Assembly: GCA_947501215.1 (NCBI GenBank)
Contig: CANMUS010000002.1
Coordinates: forward strand, 682,001-746,000
DNA from: an uncultured Erythrobacter sp.
Lineage (GTDB): Bacteria; Pseudomonadota; Alphaproteobacteria; Sphingomonadales; Sphingomonadaceae
DNA length: 64,000 nt
Reading direction: 5' to 3'
Under the pieces are notes generated by a model. The model was not told the origin of the DNA. It saw nothing but the letters and a program-made list of their open reading frames with translations, and searched no databases. Both the position numbers and the translations under genes were made by a program. Each line of letters opens with the position of its first letter. The stretch's first letter is position 1. This document shows, in pieces, positions 1 to 8,843 of the stretch.

Positions 1-319
1 GATCGGTGCAGGCATCGTTGAGGCGATTGCCTGCAGGTTCGCCGGGGACGTCCATCAGCTTTTCGAAGCGCTTTGCTTCGGAGTCGAAGGTATAGAGCCC
101 GTCCTTCAGGCCACAGAGCAGGAGCCCGCCTTCCGCCGGTATAGCCCAGCCGATCTGGTCCGGTGCGTCGGCATAGGAATTGCTACCGGTGGCGGGATCG
201 TAGTGCCACAACCGGTGGCGCTTGATGTCTACAAACCATACGACTTTGCGATCGGCGTCCCAGAGCACGCCTTCGCCGAGCTTGCTTTCCGCTGCCAGAA
301 CCGTCCTTACCTCGACCAT
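1..319 (-). CDS. xylC: SMP-30/gluconolactonase family protein, probable xylonolactonase (truncated by window edge)
   Basis: The visible N-terminal part (about 106 residues) begins MVEVRTVLAAESKLGEG and contains the SMP-30/LRE beta-propeller signatures LGEGVLW, VWFVDIK and RLNDACTD. The rest lies left of the window. Family members hydrolyse sugar lactones. Next to xylB and xylX the likely substrate is D-xylonolactone, as for Caulobacter XylC, which shares the APDQ and LKDG-type segments. The ATG overlaps the stop of the upstream dehydrogenase gene as ATGA, so translation is probably coupled. L-arabinonolactonase is an alternative substrate assignment. Confidence 0.85.
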   Translation of the reverse strand, partial: MVEVRTVLAAESKLGEGVLWDADRKVVWFVDIKRHRLWHYDPATGSNSYADAPDQIGWAIPAEGGLLLCGLKDGLYTFDSEAKRFEKLMDVPGEPAGNRLNDACTD

Positions 320-1101
320 CAGCGCCACCCTCCATCGACCCAATAATTGTGCGCCGTGCAGAACCTCGCGTCGTCGGAGGCGAGAAACATTACCATTGCG
401 GCGATATCGAACGGCTGAATACGCCCGTCGAGGCACTGTGCGGCAACGATCTCCGCCTCGCCCTCGGGCGTGTACCATTTCATCTGGCGCGGTGTCTGGA
501 CGTTGCCGGGGATCACCGTATTTACCCGGATATTGTCCCGCCCCAACTCACGAGCCAGGCTGCGGGTAAGCCCCTCGATCGCAGCCTTGGCAGTCTGGTA
601 GAGCGTGAGGTCCGGCAGGCCCAGATGCCAGCTGATCGACCCCATATTGACGATCGAACCGCCACCCGCATCGCGCATTGCCGGGACGACAGCTTGGGCG
701 GCGAAGAACTGGTGCTTGAGATTGACGCTCATGCGCTCGTCCCAATAGGCGCTCGAAACCTCGTCGAGTTTGTGGCGGTCGTCGTTCGCCGCATTGTTCA
801 CGAGAACGTCGCATCCGCCGAGAGCATCGATCATCTGCGCGATCTTGCGTGTGTAGTCGTCGCAGTCGGTAATATCGCAGTGATGGAAGATCGGCTCGAT
901 CTCGGCGTCCGAGAGCCGTTCGATCAGGGCATGGCTCGGTTTTTCCATGAGATCGACAAAAGCGACCGCAGCGCCCTGCCGAGCGAACCCTTCGACAATA
1001 CCTTCACCGATACCGGACGCACCGCCGCTGATTATAACCTTGCGGCCTCTCAGGCTGGGGTAATTCGCCTGCGCGGCATTCTCGCCATGATGGCCCATCA
1101 A
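319..1101 (-). CDS. xylB: SDR family D-xylose 1-dehydrogenase
   Basis: This 260-residue classical short-chain dehydrogenase oxidises an aldose to its lactone with NAD(P). The cofactor motif SGGASGIG is near residue 25, NNA is present, and the catalytic Tyr/Lys are in YQTAK after the Ser of the GSIS segment. Long stretches match what I recall of Caulobacter D-xylose dehydrogenase, for example NDDRHKL, WHLGL, KWYTPEGEA and the C-terminal DGGWR. It lies 57 nt downstream of xylX and overlaps the lactonase gene by ATGA, giving the first two steps of the Weimberg pathway in one transcript. The start is one of two adjacent Met codons. Confidence 0.92.
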   Translation of the reverse strand: MMGHHGENAAQANYPSLRGRKVIISGGASGIGEGIVEGFARQGAAVAFVDLMEKPSHALIERLSDAEIEPIFHHCDITDCDDYTRKIAQMIDALGGCDVLVNNAANDDRHKLDEVSSAYWDERMSVNLKHQFFAAQAVVPAMRDAGGGSIVNMGSISWHLGLPDLTLYQTAKAAIEGLTRSLARELGRDNIRVNTVIPGNVQTPRQMKWYTPEGEAEIVAAQCLDGRIQPFDIAAMVMFLASDDARFCTAHNYWVDGGWR

Positions 1102-1158
1102 CTCGTAGTCCTCGTCCCTCTAGGCGCCACCGGTCCATTGCCCCGGCAGTCGTGCCCG

Positions 1159-2283
1159 TCAAATTCTGTCGATCAAGCCACGCTCGGCCAGATTGGTTGC
1201 GAAAGCGGCAACGCCCATTTGCCAGGGTGTGGCCCTGGATGACAAAGTCACCGTGTTACGCAGCGTCCCGATCCGCTCCGAACTGATCGTGACGACGTCG
1301 CCAACTTTATGCGTGAACCCGGCGCCGGGCTCGTCGCGATCCTGCGTCGGCGCGAACAGCGTGCCGCAAAACAGAACGAATCCGTCCGGATAGTGGTGCT
1401 CCGACAGGCACTGGTCGACCAGATCCGTTGGATCGCGACTGATTTGCGACATGTCGTTCGTGCCTTCGAGCCGGTACCCTTCAGGACCTTCGATGGTCAA
1501 ATCCACACTGGCGGCACGGACATCGTCGAGCGCGTAACTCTCGTCGAAAACGCGGATGAACGGGCCGATCGAGCAACTTGCTGTATTGTCCTTCGCCTTG
1601 GACAAAAGCAGCGCCGAACGACCTTCGAAGTCGCGCAGGTTGACGTCGTTCCCCAAAGTCGCGCCGACAATCTCGCCAGCGCTGTCGCACACCAGCACGA
1701 CCTCGGGCTCGGGATTGTTCCAATTGGAATCCGACCGCACGCCGATTTCTGCACCGTGGCCGACGGAAGACAGCACCGGCGACTTGGAAAAGATTTCCGC
1801 ATCGGGCCCGATCGCCACTTCGAGATACTGCGACCACATTCCTTGGTCGATGAGTGCAGCCTTCAGCTGCATCGCCTCCTCGCTGCCCGGTACCACCGAC
1901 CGGATACCGGAGCCGACTTTATCTTCGAGCTGCGCACGGATCACGGCCGCGCTGGCCGCGTCGCCGCGGGCGCGTTCCTCTATCACTCTTTCGATTGCCG
2001 ACAGGGCAAAGGTGACGCCGGCGGCCTTGATGCACTGAAGGTCGATCGGCGCGAGCAGCTTCCAGCCTTCGGGCAAGCCGTTCTCGACCGGCCCGAGCTT
2101 GACACCGCCGTCGAAATGCCGCCGCTCGATCGCTCCGGACATGGAGGCGGCCACTTCGGTGATGTCGTAGATCGTTCCCTTGCGGATAACCAGGATCGAC
2201 GGTCCGGCCGGCGTTTCCGCACGACCGAGAAACTGGCCGCAGGCATAGTCCGACGGCAAACTTTCAAGAATGTTCGTGGCCAT
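1159..2283 (-). CDS. xylX: 2-keto-3-deoxy-D-xylonate dehydratase, fumarylacetoacetate hydrolase superfamily
   Basis: This 374-residue protein has the fumarylacetoacetate hydrolase fold: metal-binding acidic residues in NPEPEVVLV, then GNDVNLRDFEGRSALLL and KDNTASCSIGPF, all typical of Caulobacter XylX. The family enzyme dehydrates 2-keto-3-deoxy-D-xylonate to alpha-ketoglutarate semialdehyde. It is the first gene of a minus-strand unit xylX-xylB-xylC. In Caulobacter xylA, the semialdehyde dehydrogenase, sits between xylX and xylB; here that gap is only 57 nt, so xylA must be elsewhere. A LacI-type palindrome lies about 23 nt upstream of the ATG, suggesting sugar-responsive control shared with the divergent GH43. 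Confidence 0.92.
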   Translation of the reverse strand: MATNILESLPSDYACGQFLGRAETPAGPSILVIRKGTIYDITEVAASMSGAIERRHFDGGVKLGPVENGLPEGWKLLAPIDLQCIKAAGVTFALSAIERVIEERARGDAASAAVIRAQLEDKVGSGIRSVVPGSEEAMQLKAALIDQGMWSQYLEVAIGPDAEIFSKSPVLSSVGHGAEIGVRSDSNWNNPEPEVVLVCDSAGEIVGATLGNDVNLRDFEGRSALLLSKAKDNTASCSIGPFIRVFDESYALDDVRAASVDLTIEGPEGYRLEGTNDMSQISRDPTDLVDQCLSEHHYPDGFVLFCGTLFAPTQDRDEPGAGFTHKVGDVVTISSERIGTLRNTVTLSSRATPWQMGVAAFATNLAERGLIDRI

Positions 2284-2305
2284 TTCTGGCTCTTGCCCTC
2301 CCTCG

Positions 2306-2319
2306 TGATAGCGCTACCA
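2306..2319. promoter_or_regulatory. LacI-family operator-like palindrome between xylX and GH43
   Basis: The 14-mer TGATAGCGCTACCA is an inverted repeat with one mismatch, centred on a CG step as in LacI/GalR-family operators. It resembles the xylose-regulon motif described in Caulobacter (TGNTAGCGCTACCA type, from memory). It lies in the 80-bp divergent region between xylX and the GH43 gene, so one repressor could control both. No LacI-family gene is in the window. Confidence 0.65.
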
Positions 2320-2366
2320 TAGGAAAGCAATAGCGATGGGACAAGCCCAAACAGGCGAGAGGATTG

Positions 2367-4019
2367 ATGAAGATGAAGGCAAGACGGACCCTGCTGGCGG
2401 GGCTCGCGCTCTCGGCGCTGACTCCGGGTGCGGCTCAGGGGCAGCCGATCGCCAGTTTCGACTATTTGGCGTACGAAGCCGTCGATTCCGACAGGCGCCA
2501 GACGGACAAATCCTACAGCAATCCGGTCATTCCCGGATTCCACCCTGATCCTTCGCTCGTGAGGGTGGGCGAGGACTTCTACGCTGTCACATCCACATTC
2601 AGCTGGTTCCCGGGCTTACCGGTTCTCCACAGCACCGATCTCGTGAACTGGCGACAGATCGGCAATGCGATCAACCGCCCGAGCCAGGTCGATTTCGGCG
2701 GTCTTGGCACCAATCGCGGCCTGTTCGCTCCGGCAATCACGTTCCACGACGGACTGTTCTGGATCGTTAATACCTGCATCGAATGCGGTAACAATTTTGT
2801 CATCACGGCCAAGGATCCAGCGGGACCATGGAGCGATCCCAAGTGGCTCGATTTCGGTGGAATCGATCCCTCGCTCTATTTCGCGGACGATGGCACGGCG
2901 TGGATCGTCTACAACGATGCGCCTCCCGGAGAGCCGCTGTATGAGGGGCATCGCGCGATCTGGATGCAGCAGTTCGATCCTGAGGCGATGCAGGTCATGC
3001 CGGAACGTACGCTGCTGGTGAACGGCGGCGTCGATCTTTCGACCGAACCTGTCTGGGCCGAAGGGCCGCATATCTATCGTGTAGACGGCTGGTATTATCT
3101 TCTGACGGCAGAGGGTGGAACCGCGGACCAGCATTCGCAAACGATCTATCGCTCGCGCGAATTGCAGGGTCCGTACGAGCCCGGACCGTTCAATCCGATC
3201 CTCACGCAGCGGGACTTGCCCGCCGACCGGCAGGATCGCGTGGAGGCTACCGGACATGCCGATATCGTGAAGCTCGATGATGGCAGCTGGTGGGGCTTGT
3301 TCCTTGCAACGCGCCCCTTCGCCGGACAATCCACTCTCCTCGGGCGGGAAACCTTTCTCCTGCCGCTCGAATGGATCGATGGCTGGCCCCGCTTCCTCGA
3401 CCGCGGCCAACCGGTGCCGATAAAAACGGGCCGGCCAAACCTACCGCCCGCGGAGCCGGTCGATTACGACAGCTGGCGGGAAGACTTCATTTCGCCGCTC
3501 GGCCCGGAATGGATCGGTTTGCGTACGCCCGGCTACATACAGGACATCATGGTCGGAAATGGATCGCTACACATGATTTCGGGGCCGAATGCGGCAGGTG
3601 GCCTGGAAAGACCGGCGTTCGTCGGACGGCGCGTGCGCCACCATTCTGCCGATTTCACCTCCAGAGTCGATTTCCAGCCCACCGGTGACAGCGACTTTGC
3701 CGGGCTGCTCGCGCTGATGGACGAGGCTCATTTCCTTGCCACAGGGATCGAGGGCGAACGTTTGGTAATTCGGCTGCGTACCGATCCCTCGCAGGACGAG
3801 CAGGGCGAGATAGTCGCGGAGCAGCCGCTGACACGCGAGGGACCTGTGGAATTCAAATTGGCCTTACGTGCCGGCGAGGCACGGGTTTTTTGGCGCACCG
3901 CCGGGGAAGACAGTTGGCAGCGGCTTGGCGAGGCGATCGATGTCGAACCGCTCGCCTCGGTCCATGCGGGGCTTTTCACCGGCCTGGTCGTCGGACCCTA
4001 TGCCTATTCTAAGCCATGA
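2367..4019 (+). CDS. Secreted GH43 family glycoside hydrolase (beta-xylosidase / alpha-L-arabinofuranosidase)
   Basis: A signal peptide (KARRTLLAGLALSALTPGAAQG) precedes a GH43 five-bladed propeller. The catalytic triad is visible: Asp in GFHPDPS (about residue 61), Asp in GGIDPSL and Glu in WAEGPHIY. The last roughly 200 residues look like the beta-xylosidase C-terminal concanavalin-like domain found in two-domain GH43 proteins. It would remove xylose or arabinose from hemicellulose side chains in the periplasm. Start choice is open: TTG 2364, ATG 2367 and ATG 2373 follow one GAGAGGA ribosome-binding site. It is convergent with the GH5 gene, 12 nt apart. GH43 subfamily and exact substrate cannot be read from sequence alone. 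Confidence 0.9.
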   Translation: MKMKARRTLLAGLALSALTPGAAQGQPIASFDYLAYEAVDSDRRQTDKSYSNPVIPGFHPDPSLVRVGEDFYAVTSTFSWFPGLPVLHSTDLVNWRQIGNAINRPSQVDFGGLGTNRGLFAPAITFHDGLFWIVNTCIECGNNFVITAKDPAGPWSDPKWLDFGGIDPSLYFADDGTAWIVYNDAPPGEPLYEGHRAIWMQQFDPEAMQVMPERTLLVNGGVDLSTEPVWAEGPHIYRVDGWYYLLTAEGGTADQHSQTIYRSRELQGPYEPGPFNPILTQRDLPADRQDRVEATGHADIVKLDDGSWWGLFLATRPFAGQSTLLGRETFLLPLEWIDGWPRFLDRGQPVPIKTGRPNLPPAEPVDYDSWREDFISPLGPEWIGLRTPGYIQDIMVGNGSLHMISGPNAAGGLERPAFVGRRVRHHSADFTSRVDFQPTGDSDFAGLLALMDEAHFLATGIEGERLVIRLRTDPSQDEQGEIVAEQPLTREGPVEFKLALRAGEARVFWRTAGEDSWQRLGEAIDVEPLASVHAGLFTGLVVGPYAYSKP

Positions 4020-4031
4020 CTGTATCTGCTG

Positions 4032-5066
4032 TCACTCAGGCTCGCTTAGTCCGATTGCGCCTAGCAGGCCGGGTTGCCAGCGTTCTTCATCCAGATCGTA
4101 GAACGGGAAGGTGTTGGCATAAGCCCACATGCACATGCCGATCCCGGTCGGGGCGAAGGCTTCGGCAATCGTCCGGTGATAGGCAACCCGATCCTCGAGG
4201 GAGATATGCGCGTCGTAAGCGCCGACTTCGCCCATGAAGGGCACTTTCCCCGTACGCGCTTTGTAGGCCTCGATTGCCAGCACATCTTTCGCGAGCTTGG
4301 CTGCATCGTCATGCGTGGGGAAGGTCCGGCCCACAGGCGGGATATCCGGCGCGGTCCAGCTTGCACCTTGGTGAGTGTATGGAAACGGATCGTAATAGTG
4401 AAAGGTCGGATGGACATTCGGATCGTCGAAAAGCGGCAGCGTCGCGAGTGAATCGATCCCGCTCCAGTTCTCACCGCCGATAATAACGGCACGGTTCGGA
4501 TGTAGCGCGCGGACGGCCTCGAAGGATGGAGCGAGCGTTTCGAGCAGGTTCGAATGGTCGAAATTCTTGTGCGGTTCGTTCTCCAGCTCGAACCATAGCG
4601 TATCCTCCGGATAGCCCGCGAAGCGCTCCGCGATCTGCTGCCACACCCCGCCATGCCAATCCGCCACGGCGAGCGGCGTTTCGTGAATGGGGTCGAAATG
4701 GTGGCTGTTGAGGATCACGTTGAGGTCTGAGGACAGTGCCCAGTCGACGATCTGCTGAACCCGGTCCATCCAGGCATTATCGATGGTGTAGGGGGCTTCG
4801 CTGCTGGACTTGTTGTGCCAGCGCACGGGAATGCGCACTGTCTCGAATCCTGCCGCCGCGATCCGCTCGAAATCGGACTTTCTCGCAGGCGCGCCGCCCC
4901 AAGCCCCCTCGGTCTCTGGCTCCAGCGTATTGCCGAGATTGATGCAGGTGCCGACCGGTAGGGGGTCGACCGTTCCTGCGTTGGTGGAGGCTTGCTGCGC
5001 CGAAACCGGCGCAGGTAACGCCGCGATCGACACAGCAAGCGCTGTCGCGAAACCGAAGGACTGCAT
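4032..5066 (-). CDS. Secreted GH5 family endo-glucanase
   Basis: This is a 344-residue GH5 enzyme with signal peptide MQSFGFATALAVSIAALPAPVSA. The fold signatures are GTCINLGNTLE, VRIPVRWH, LNSHHFD and FELENEP, where Glu164 is the acid/base, and MGEVGAY, where Glu280 is the nucleophile. Start 5066 is chosen because GGGAG sits 7 nt upstream; an upstream in-frame extension to 5180 would bury the signal peptide. It is last in the minus-strand order GH3, cupin, GH5. In this setting it probably cuts the beta-1,4-glucan backbone of xyloglucan or mixed-linkage glucan, but cellulase activity cannot be excluded. Confidence 0.9.
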   Translation of the reverse strand: MQSFGFATALAVSIAALPAPVSAQQASTNAGTVDPLPVGTCINLGNTLEPETEGAWGGAPARKSDFERIAAAGFETVRIPVRWHNKSSSEAPYTIDNAWMDRVQQIVDWALSSDLNVILNSHHFDPIHETPLAVADWHGGVWQQIAERFAGYPEDTLWFELENEPHKNFDHSNLLETLAPSFEAVRALHPNRAVIIGGENWSGIDSLATLPLFDDPNVHPTFHYYDPFPYTHQGASWTAPDIPPVGRTFPTHDDAAKLAKDVLAIEAYKARTGKVPFMGEVGAYDAHISLEDRVAYHRTIAEAFAPTGIGMCMWAYANTFPFYDLDEERWQPGLLGAIGLSEPE

Positions 5067-5109
5067 TCTTTTGTCTCCCATGTCTGGCCGTATTGACGGC
5101 GATTTTTTC

Positions 5110-6129
5110 TCAAGTCGAAGAAAGAACCTGCAAGATGAACCTTCGCATTTGTTCATCGCGCTCAGGCGACGCCGGACCATTCACGCCGCGGGCATGCAGC
5201 GGAAGATGATCCGCAGCTGTCGCCGACCCGGCCCCGAAAACGAAATGGTCGAACCAGACCCGCCATGCTTCCTTCTGCGCCTCGCTCTGTTCGCGTATGG
5301 CGAGCATGGCGTGTACCAGCGCCAGAAATCCGCCCCCTCGCGATGCGTCGTTGTGCCAGTAATTGACCAGGATATTGAGGGGCGCGTCGGCCGTGACATG
5401 GTGCCACCAGAGGGTCGGGATGTAGATCGCATCGCCCGGTTCGAGATCGGCGAATTGCCCCTTCGCCTCTGCCGCCTCGTATTTCGGAAAGCGCTGCCGG
5501 TCCGGCGCGAGTGGATCGACCATGCTGACAGGCTGTCCCGCCAGCGTGATGTTGAGCGGACCGACATAGAGATCGGGAGTCGCTTCGGGCGGGAATAACG
5601 TAAACCGGCGCTTGCCCAAAGCGACGACCGCGATGTTGTCGGAAAGATCGAAGTGCGTTGCGACCTGCGTTGCATTGCCCAGCCAGATCCGTGCGACCGC
5701 TTCCATGTCGTCTACCAGCGGCAAAGGATGTCGTTCGGCGAAGCCCGGCAAATGACGCACCGTCTCGGCTGCACCGGCATACATCGCCAGGGGCTCCGAC
5801 ATGAACGCGAGTTCGCGCAAGCGCTCGACGAGATGGGACAGGGAAGCCTGTTTACGGCTGAAATTGAAACCGCGCATGTCCGGACCGAAGAAGAACCGTC
5901 CCTTTTCGCTTGGCGGAGCGATCATTACATCCGTCGGAATTCCGCTATCCATCTCCTCGACCATCTGGAGCGTCGCATTGGCATCCGCCCTGCCCGCCTT
6001 TACGATCTCCCAGTCATCCGCGATGGCCCGCATCACGACAGGCCTGAAAGCCGGACGGATTTCATCCTCGAAGTGCTGCGCGTCGAAGCGCGTGATCTCG
6101 TCAACGGGTCGTATGGCGCACCCGATCAA
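5110..6129 (-). CDS. Cupin-like (JmjC/Cupin_8) Fe(II)/2-oxoglutarate oxygenase family protein
   Basis: This 339-residue protein is of the Cupin_8/JmjC type related to asparaginyl hydroxylases. The metal-binding HxD is in THFDLSDN and the distal His in LWWHHV, both inside a double-stranded beta-helix with the typical DLEPGDAIYIPTLWWH run. It starts with TTG, which overlaps the TGA of the upstream GH3 gene (TTGA). Such proteins recur in TonB-linked carbohydrate loci of Caulobacter and sphingomonads, where their substrate is unknown. It has no signal peptide and so is cytoplasmic. Protein hydroxylation or a structural cupin role are both possible. Confidence 0.8.
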   Translation of the reverse strand: MIGCAIRPVDEITRFDAQHFEDEIRPAFRPVVMRAIADDWEIVKAGRADANATLQMVEEMDSGIPTDVMIAPPSEKGRFFFGPDMRGFNFSRKQASLSHLVERLRELAFMSEPLAMYAGAAETVRHLPGFAERHPLPLVDDMEAVARIWLGNATQVATHFDLSDNIAVVALGKRRFTLFPPEATPDLYVGPLNITLAGQPVSMVDPLAPDRQRFPKYEAAEAKGQFADLEPGDAIYIPTLWWHHVTADAPLNILVNYWHNDASRGGGFLALVHAMLAIREQSEAQKEAWRVWFDHFVFGAGSATAADHLPLHARGVNGPASPERDEQMRRFILQVLSST

Positions 6130-8654
6130 TCACAGGGAAGTGTCACCTCTGCATCCGTTCCAAGCCGAACCTCTCCGATCGCGAAATCGGCAGCGCCTTC
6201 GGTCTGGAGGACGAATGGCTGGGTTAAAGAGGTGACATCCGCACCCTTCGACCGCAGGCATTTGAGCGATATGCCATAGCGTACGAAGTCGGGCGTCTCC
6301 GGCATCGCGAAATCTGCGAAGCCGCGACTGTCTTGACCGATCGCGCCGATGCGTGCGCTGTCGGGCGCATCCCACACCTTCATGGTCACCAGCAGGAGAA
6401 TGTCCGCATTGGTTTCGCGATTGATGTCCACGGGTTCGAAATTGCGCAGCTGAACACTGGCCATGCCCCCATCGATGGCGAAGCGACGCGCGCCTTCCTG
6501 TACCAGATAGTTCTCCGCCGTGACACGAGCACGACCGCCGAGAGCCTCCGCCGGAACCGTCGTGATCCGGGTCTGGTCGCCCGTGGTCTCACCGGCGACA
6601 AGCAGCGACCAGCGCGCAGCCGGGGAGCCGGCGCTGAACCACAGACGACTGTCTCCGGCGAGAGTGCTAGCATCGACTTCGGGAAGCTCCGCCCATTGGC
6701 TAATCGGGTCTGCGTACGACAGCCCATAGCCGTAATCGTAAAGGGTCCCGTCGCTCATCAAGGTAGCCAACGGCCATGCGGCCGGCAGCCTCCCGGTAAA
6801 ATCGTAGCGCGGGTTGCCCTGCCGGTCGCCTACAAGGACGTCGGCAATGCCGCCCCCTTCGCTGCCCGGAAGCCAGGCCACGACGAATGCGTCGGCATCG
6901 TTGAGCGCCGGATTGACGTAAAGCGGGCGACCCGTGATCATCACGGCCACTACCGGGATGCCCTGGGCTTTCAGTTTTTCAATGGTCTCGAACGGCGTGG
7001 TAAGCTCCGGGTCGAGCACGAGTGCCGCACGGTCGCCCTGGAATTCCGCATAGGGCGTCTCGCCGAAGACCACGACTGCGGCGTCGGGCCTTGTCGTGAA
7101 GCTGCCGTCGGGCGACAGCTCGGCGCTTCCTCCTGCGGCCTCCACGGCCTGCGACAGGCCTCCGAAAATAGAGGTCGCGCCGGGGAAATGGCTGTTGTCC
7201 ACGCCGGTGCCTTGCCAGGTGAGCGTCCACCCGCCCGACTGACGCGCGATGTCGTCGGCACCCTGACCGGCAACAAGCAGGCGACCGCCCGGTGCCAGCG
7301 GCAGCACGCCACTGTTCTTGAGCAGGACCAGCGACTTGCGCACGGCGTCACGCGCAACCTCGCGGTGTTCGGGGGCGCCGAGGAGCTCATATTCGCCGGA
7401 ATAGGGGCGGTCGGAGGGCTTGCCCGCCTCGAACAATCCGAGACGGCCCTTCACGCGCAGGATTTGGGTCACCGCATCGTCGATCCGCGTCATCGGCAGC
7501 GTCCCGGCCCGCGCCCGTGCGAGCAGATCTTCGTAGATCGGTTTCCAGGTGTCCGGTGCCATGTACATGTCGATCCCGGCCGTCAGCGCCTGCGGGCAGC
7601 TTTCGTTGGTGCAGCCGGCCACCTGGCCGTGCGCATTCCAGTCCGAGACGACGAAGCCCCCGAAATCCATGCGGTCCTTGAGAACACCGGTAACCAGCGA
7701 CTTATTGCCGGTCATCTTCTTGCCCTGCCAGCTGGAGAAGCTGACCATGACGGTCGAGACACCTTCTGCGATGGCGGGACCATAAGGTAATCCGTGAATA
7801 TCGCGCAGTTCCTCTTCGCTGATCGAACTATCGCCCTGGTCGACCCCGTTATCTGTCCCGCCATCGGCGAGGAAATGCTTGGTCGAGGCGATCACGTAGG
7901 GGCCGGCCAGCAGATTATCGTTGCTTGGCGGGCCCTGTAGTCCGCGGACCATAGCGCCGACATAGGACGCTACCAGCTCCGGATCGGACGAGTAGCCTTC
8001 GTAGGCGCGCCCCCAGCGGAAATCCTGGGGCACGGCAACTGTGGGCGCGAAAGTCCATTCCTGGCCCGTCACGCGGATTTCCTTCGCGGTCACCTCGCCG
8101 ATCTTCTCGATCAGAGCGGGGTCGCGCGCGGCGCCGAGCCCGATATTGTGCGGAAAGATGGTCGCGCCGATGATGTTCGAGTGACCGTGGACCGCGTCGG
8201 TCCCCCAGACGATCGGGACGCCAACACCGCCGTCGGTAGTGTCCACCGAAGCCTCGTAAAAATCGTCGGCTGCCTTCAGCCAGTCAGGTGCAGGAGAGAG
8301 ATCATTGCCGTTGGGTCCACTGTTGCCGCCGACCAGGATGGAGCCAAGGTTATAGGCCCTGACGTCTTCCGGAGTGACGCAGCACAGGTCCGCCTGAACC
8401 AATTGGCCGATCTTCTCCTCGAGCGTCATGCGCGCCAGCAGTTCGGCGATACGGGCCTCGTCATCTGGCTGTAGGGGGACCGGATAGTCATAGGCGGGCC
8501 AGATTTCGGGGTTGGCAACGCCCGCCATCTCCCCGACATGTTCGGACTGGGACGCCGGTGCGGTTGGCGCGTCCAGCGTAGCCGCGGTTGCGCATCCCGC
8601 AAGGGCTGCGCCTGCACAAAGCGATACCCAAACACGACTAGACCAGCAGTTCAT
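6126..8654 (-). CDS. GH3 family beta-glucosidase, exo-1,3/1,4-glucanase type, lipoprotein
   Basis: This 842-residue GH3 enzyme has a lipoprotein signal (lipobox LAGC near residue 19). Domain order is (beta/alpha)8 barrel with MTLEEKIGQLVQ and VPIVWGTDAVHGHSN, nucleophile Asp338 in VVSDWNAHG, the alpha/beta sandwich, then a C-terminal extension of about 200 residues. The extension is typical of the ExoP/CelD group of marine bacteria and sphingomonads. Start 8654 follows GGGGAGGA at good spacing. It heads the operon with the cupin and GH5 genes and would release glucose from the backbone oligosaccharides made by GH5. A LacI-type palindrome lies about 50 nt upstream. Confidence 0.92.
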   Translation of the reverse strand: MNCWSSRVWVSLCAGAALAGCATAATLDAPTAPASQSEHVGEMAGVANPEIWPAYDYPVPLQPDDEARIAELLARMTLEEKIGQLVQADLCCVTPEDVRAYNLGSILVGGNSGPNGNDLSPAPDWLKAADDFYEASVDTTDGGVGVPIVWGTDAVHGHSNIIGATIFPHNIGLGAARDPALIEKIGEVTAKEIRVTGQEWTFAPTVAVPQDFRWGRAYEGYSSDPELVASYVGAMVRGLQGPPSNDNLLAGPYVIASTKHFLADGGTDNGVDQGDSSISEEELRDIHGLPYGPAIAEGVSTVMVSFSSWQGKKMTGNKSLVTGVLKDRMDFGGFVVSDWNAHGQVAGCTNESCPQALTAGIDMYMAPDTWKPIYEDLLARARAGTLPMTRIDDAVTQILRVKGRLGLFEAGKPSDRPYSGEYELLGAPEHREVARDAVRKSLVLLKNSGVLPLAPGGRLLVAGQGADDIARQSGGWTLTWQGTGVDNSHFPGATSIFGGLSQAVEAAGGSAELSPDGSFTTRPDAAVVVFGETPYAEFQGDRAALVLDPELTTPFETIEKLKAQGIPVVAVMITGRPLYVNPALNDADAFVVAWLPGSEGGGIADVLVGDRQGNPRYDFTGRLPAAWPLATLMSDGTLYDYGYGLSYADPISQWAELPEVDASTLAGDSRLWFSAGSPAARWSLLVAGETTGDQTRITTVPAEALGGRARVTAENYLVQEGARRFAIDGGMASVQLRNFEPVDINRETNADILLLVTMKVWDAPDSARIGAIGQDSRGFADFAMPETPDFVRYGISLKCLRSKGADVTSLTQPFVLQTEGAADFAIGEVRLGTDAEVTLPCD

Positions 8655-8704
8655 ACGTCCTCCCCAGTCGGGTAATCCCAAACCCGAAATTCAGCCTCAC
8701 TCTT

Positions 8705-8718
8705 TGTGAGCGCTATCA
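8705..8718. promoter_or_regulatory. LacI-family operator-like palindrome between divergent GH3 genes
   Basis: TGTGAGCGCTATCA is an imperfect inverted repeat around GC. Its right arm GCTATCA is the exact complement of the left arm TGATAGC at 2306. The site sits in the 189-bp divergent region between two GH3 genes, about 50 nt from the minus-strand start and 125 nt from the plus-strand start. A shared repressor with the xylX site is inferred. Confidence 0.55.
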
Positions 8719-8843
8719 TTGTGCTATGCAAAGCTCAGAGGGGAGTCAATTGTCAGGCCTTGCATTTCGTGAACGGCCTACGGTAGCAATCCCGAAAAGT
8801 CCTGCGCCAGACGGGATATATTGGTGGGTGAGGGGGAAAGTTC

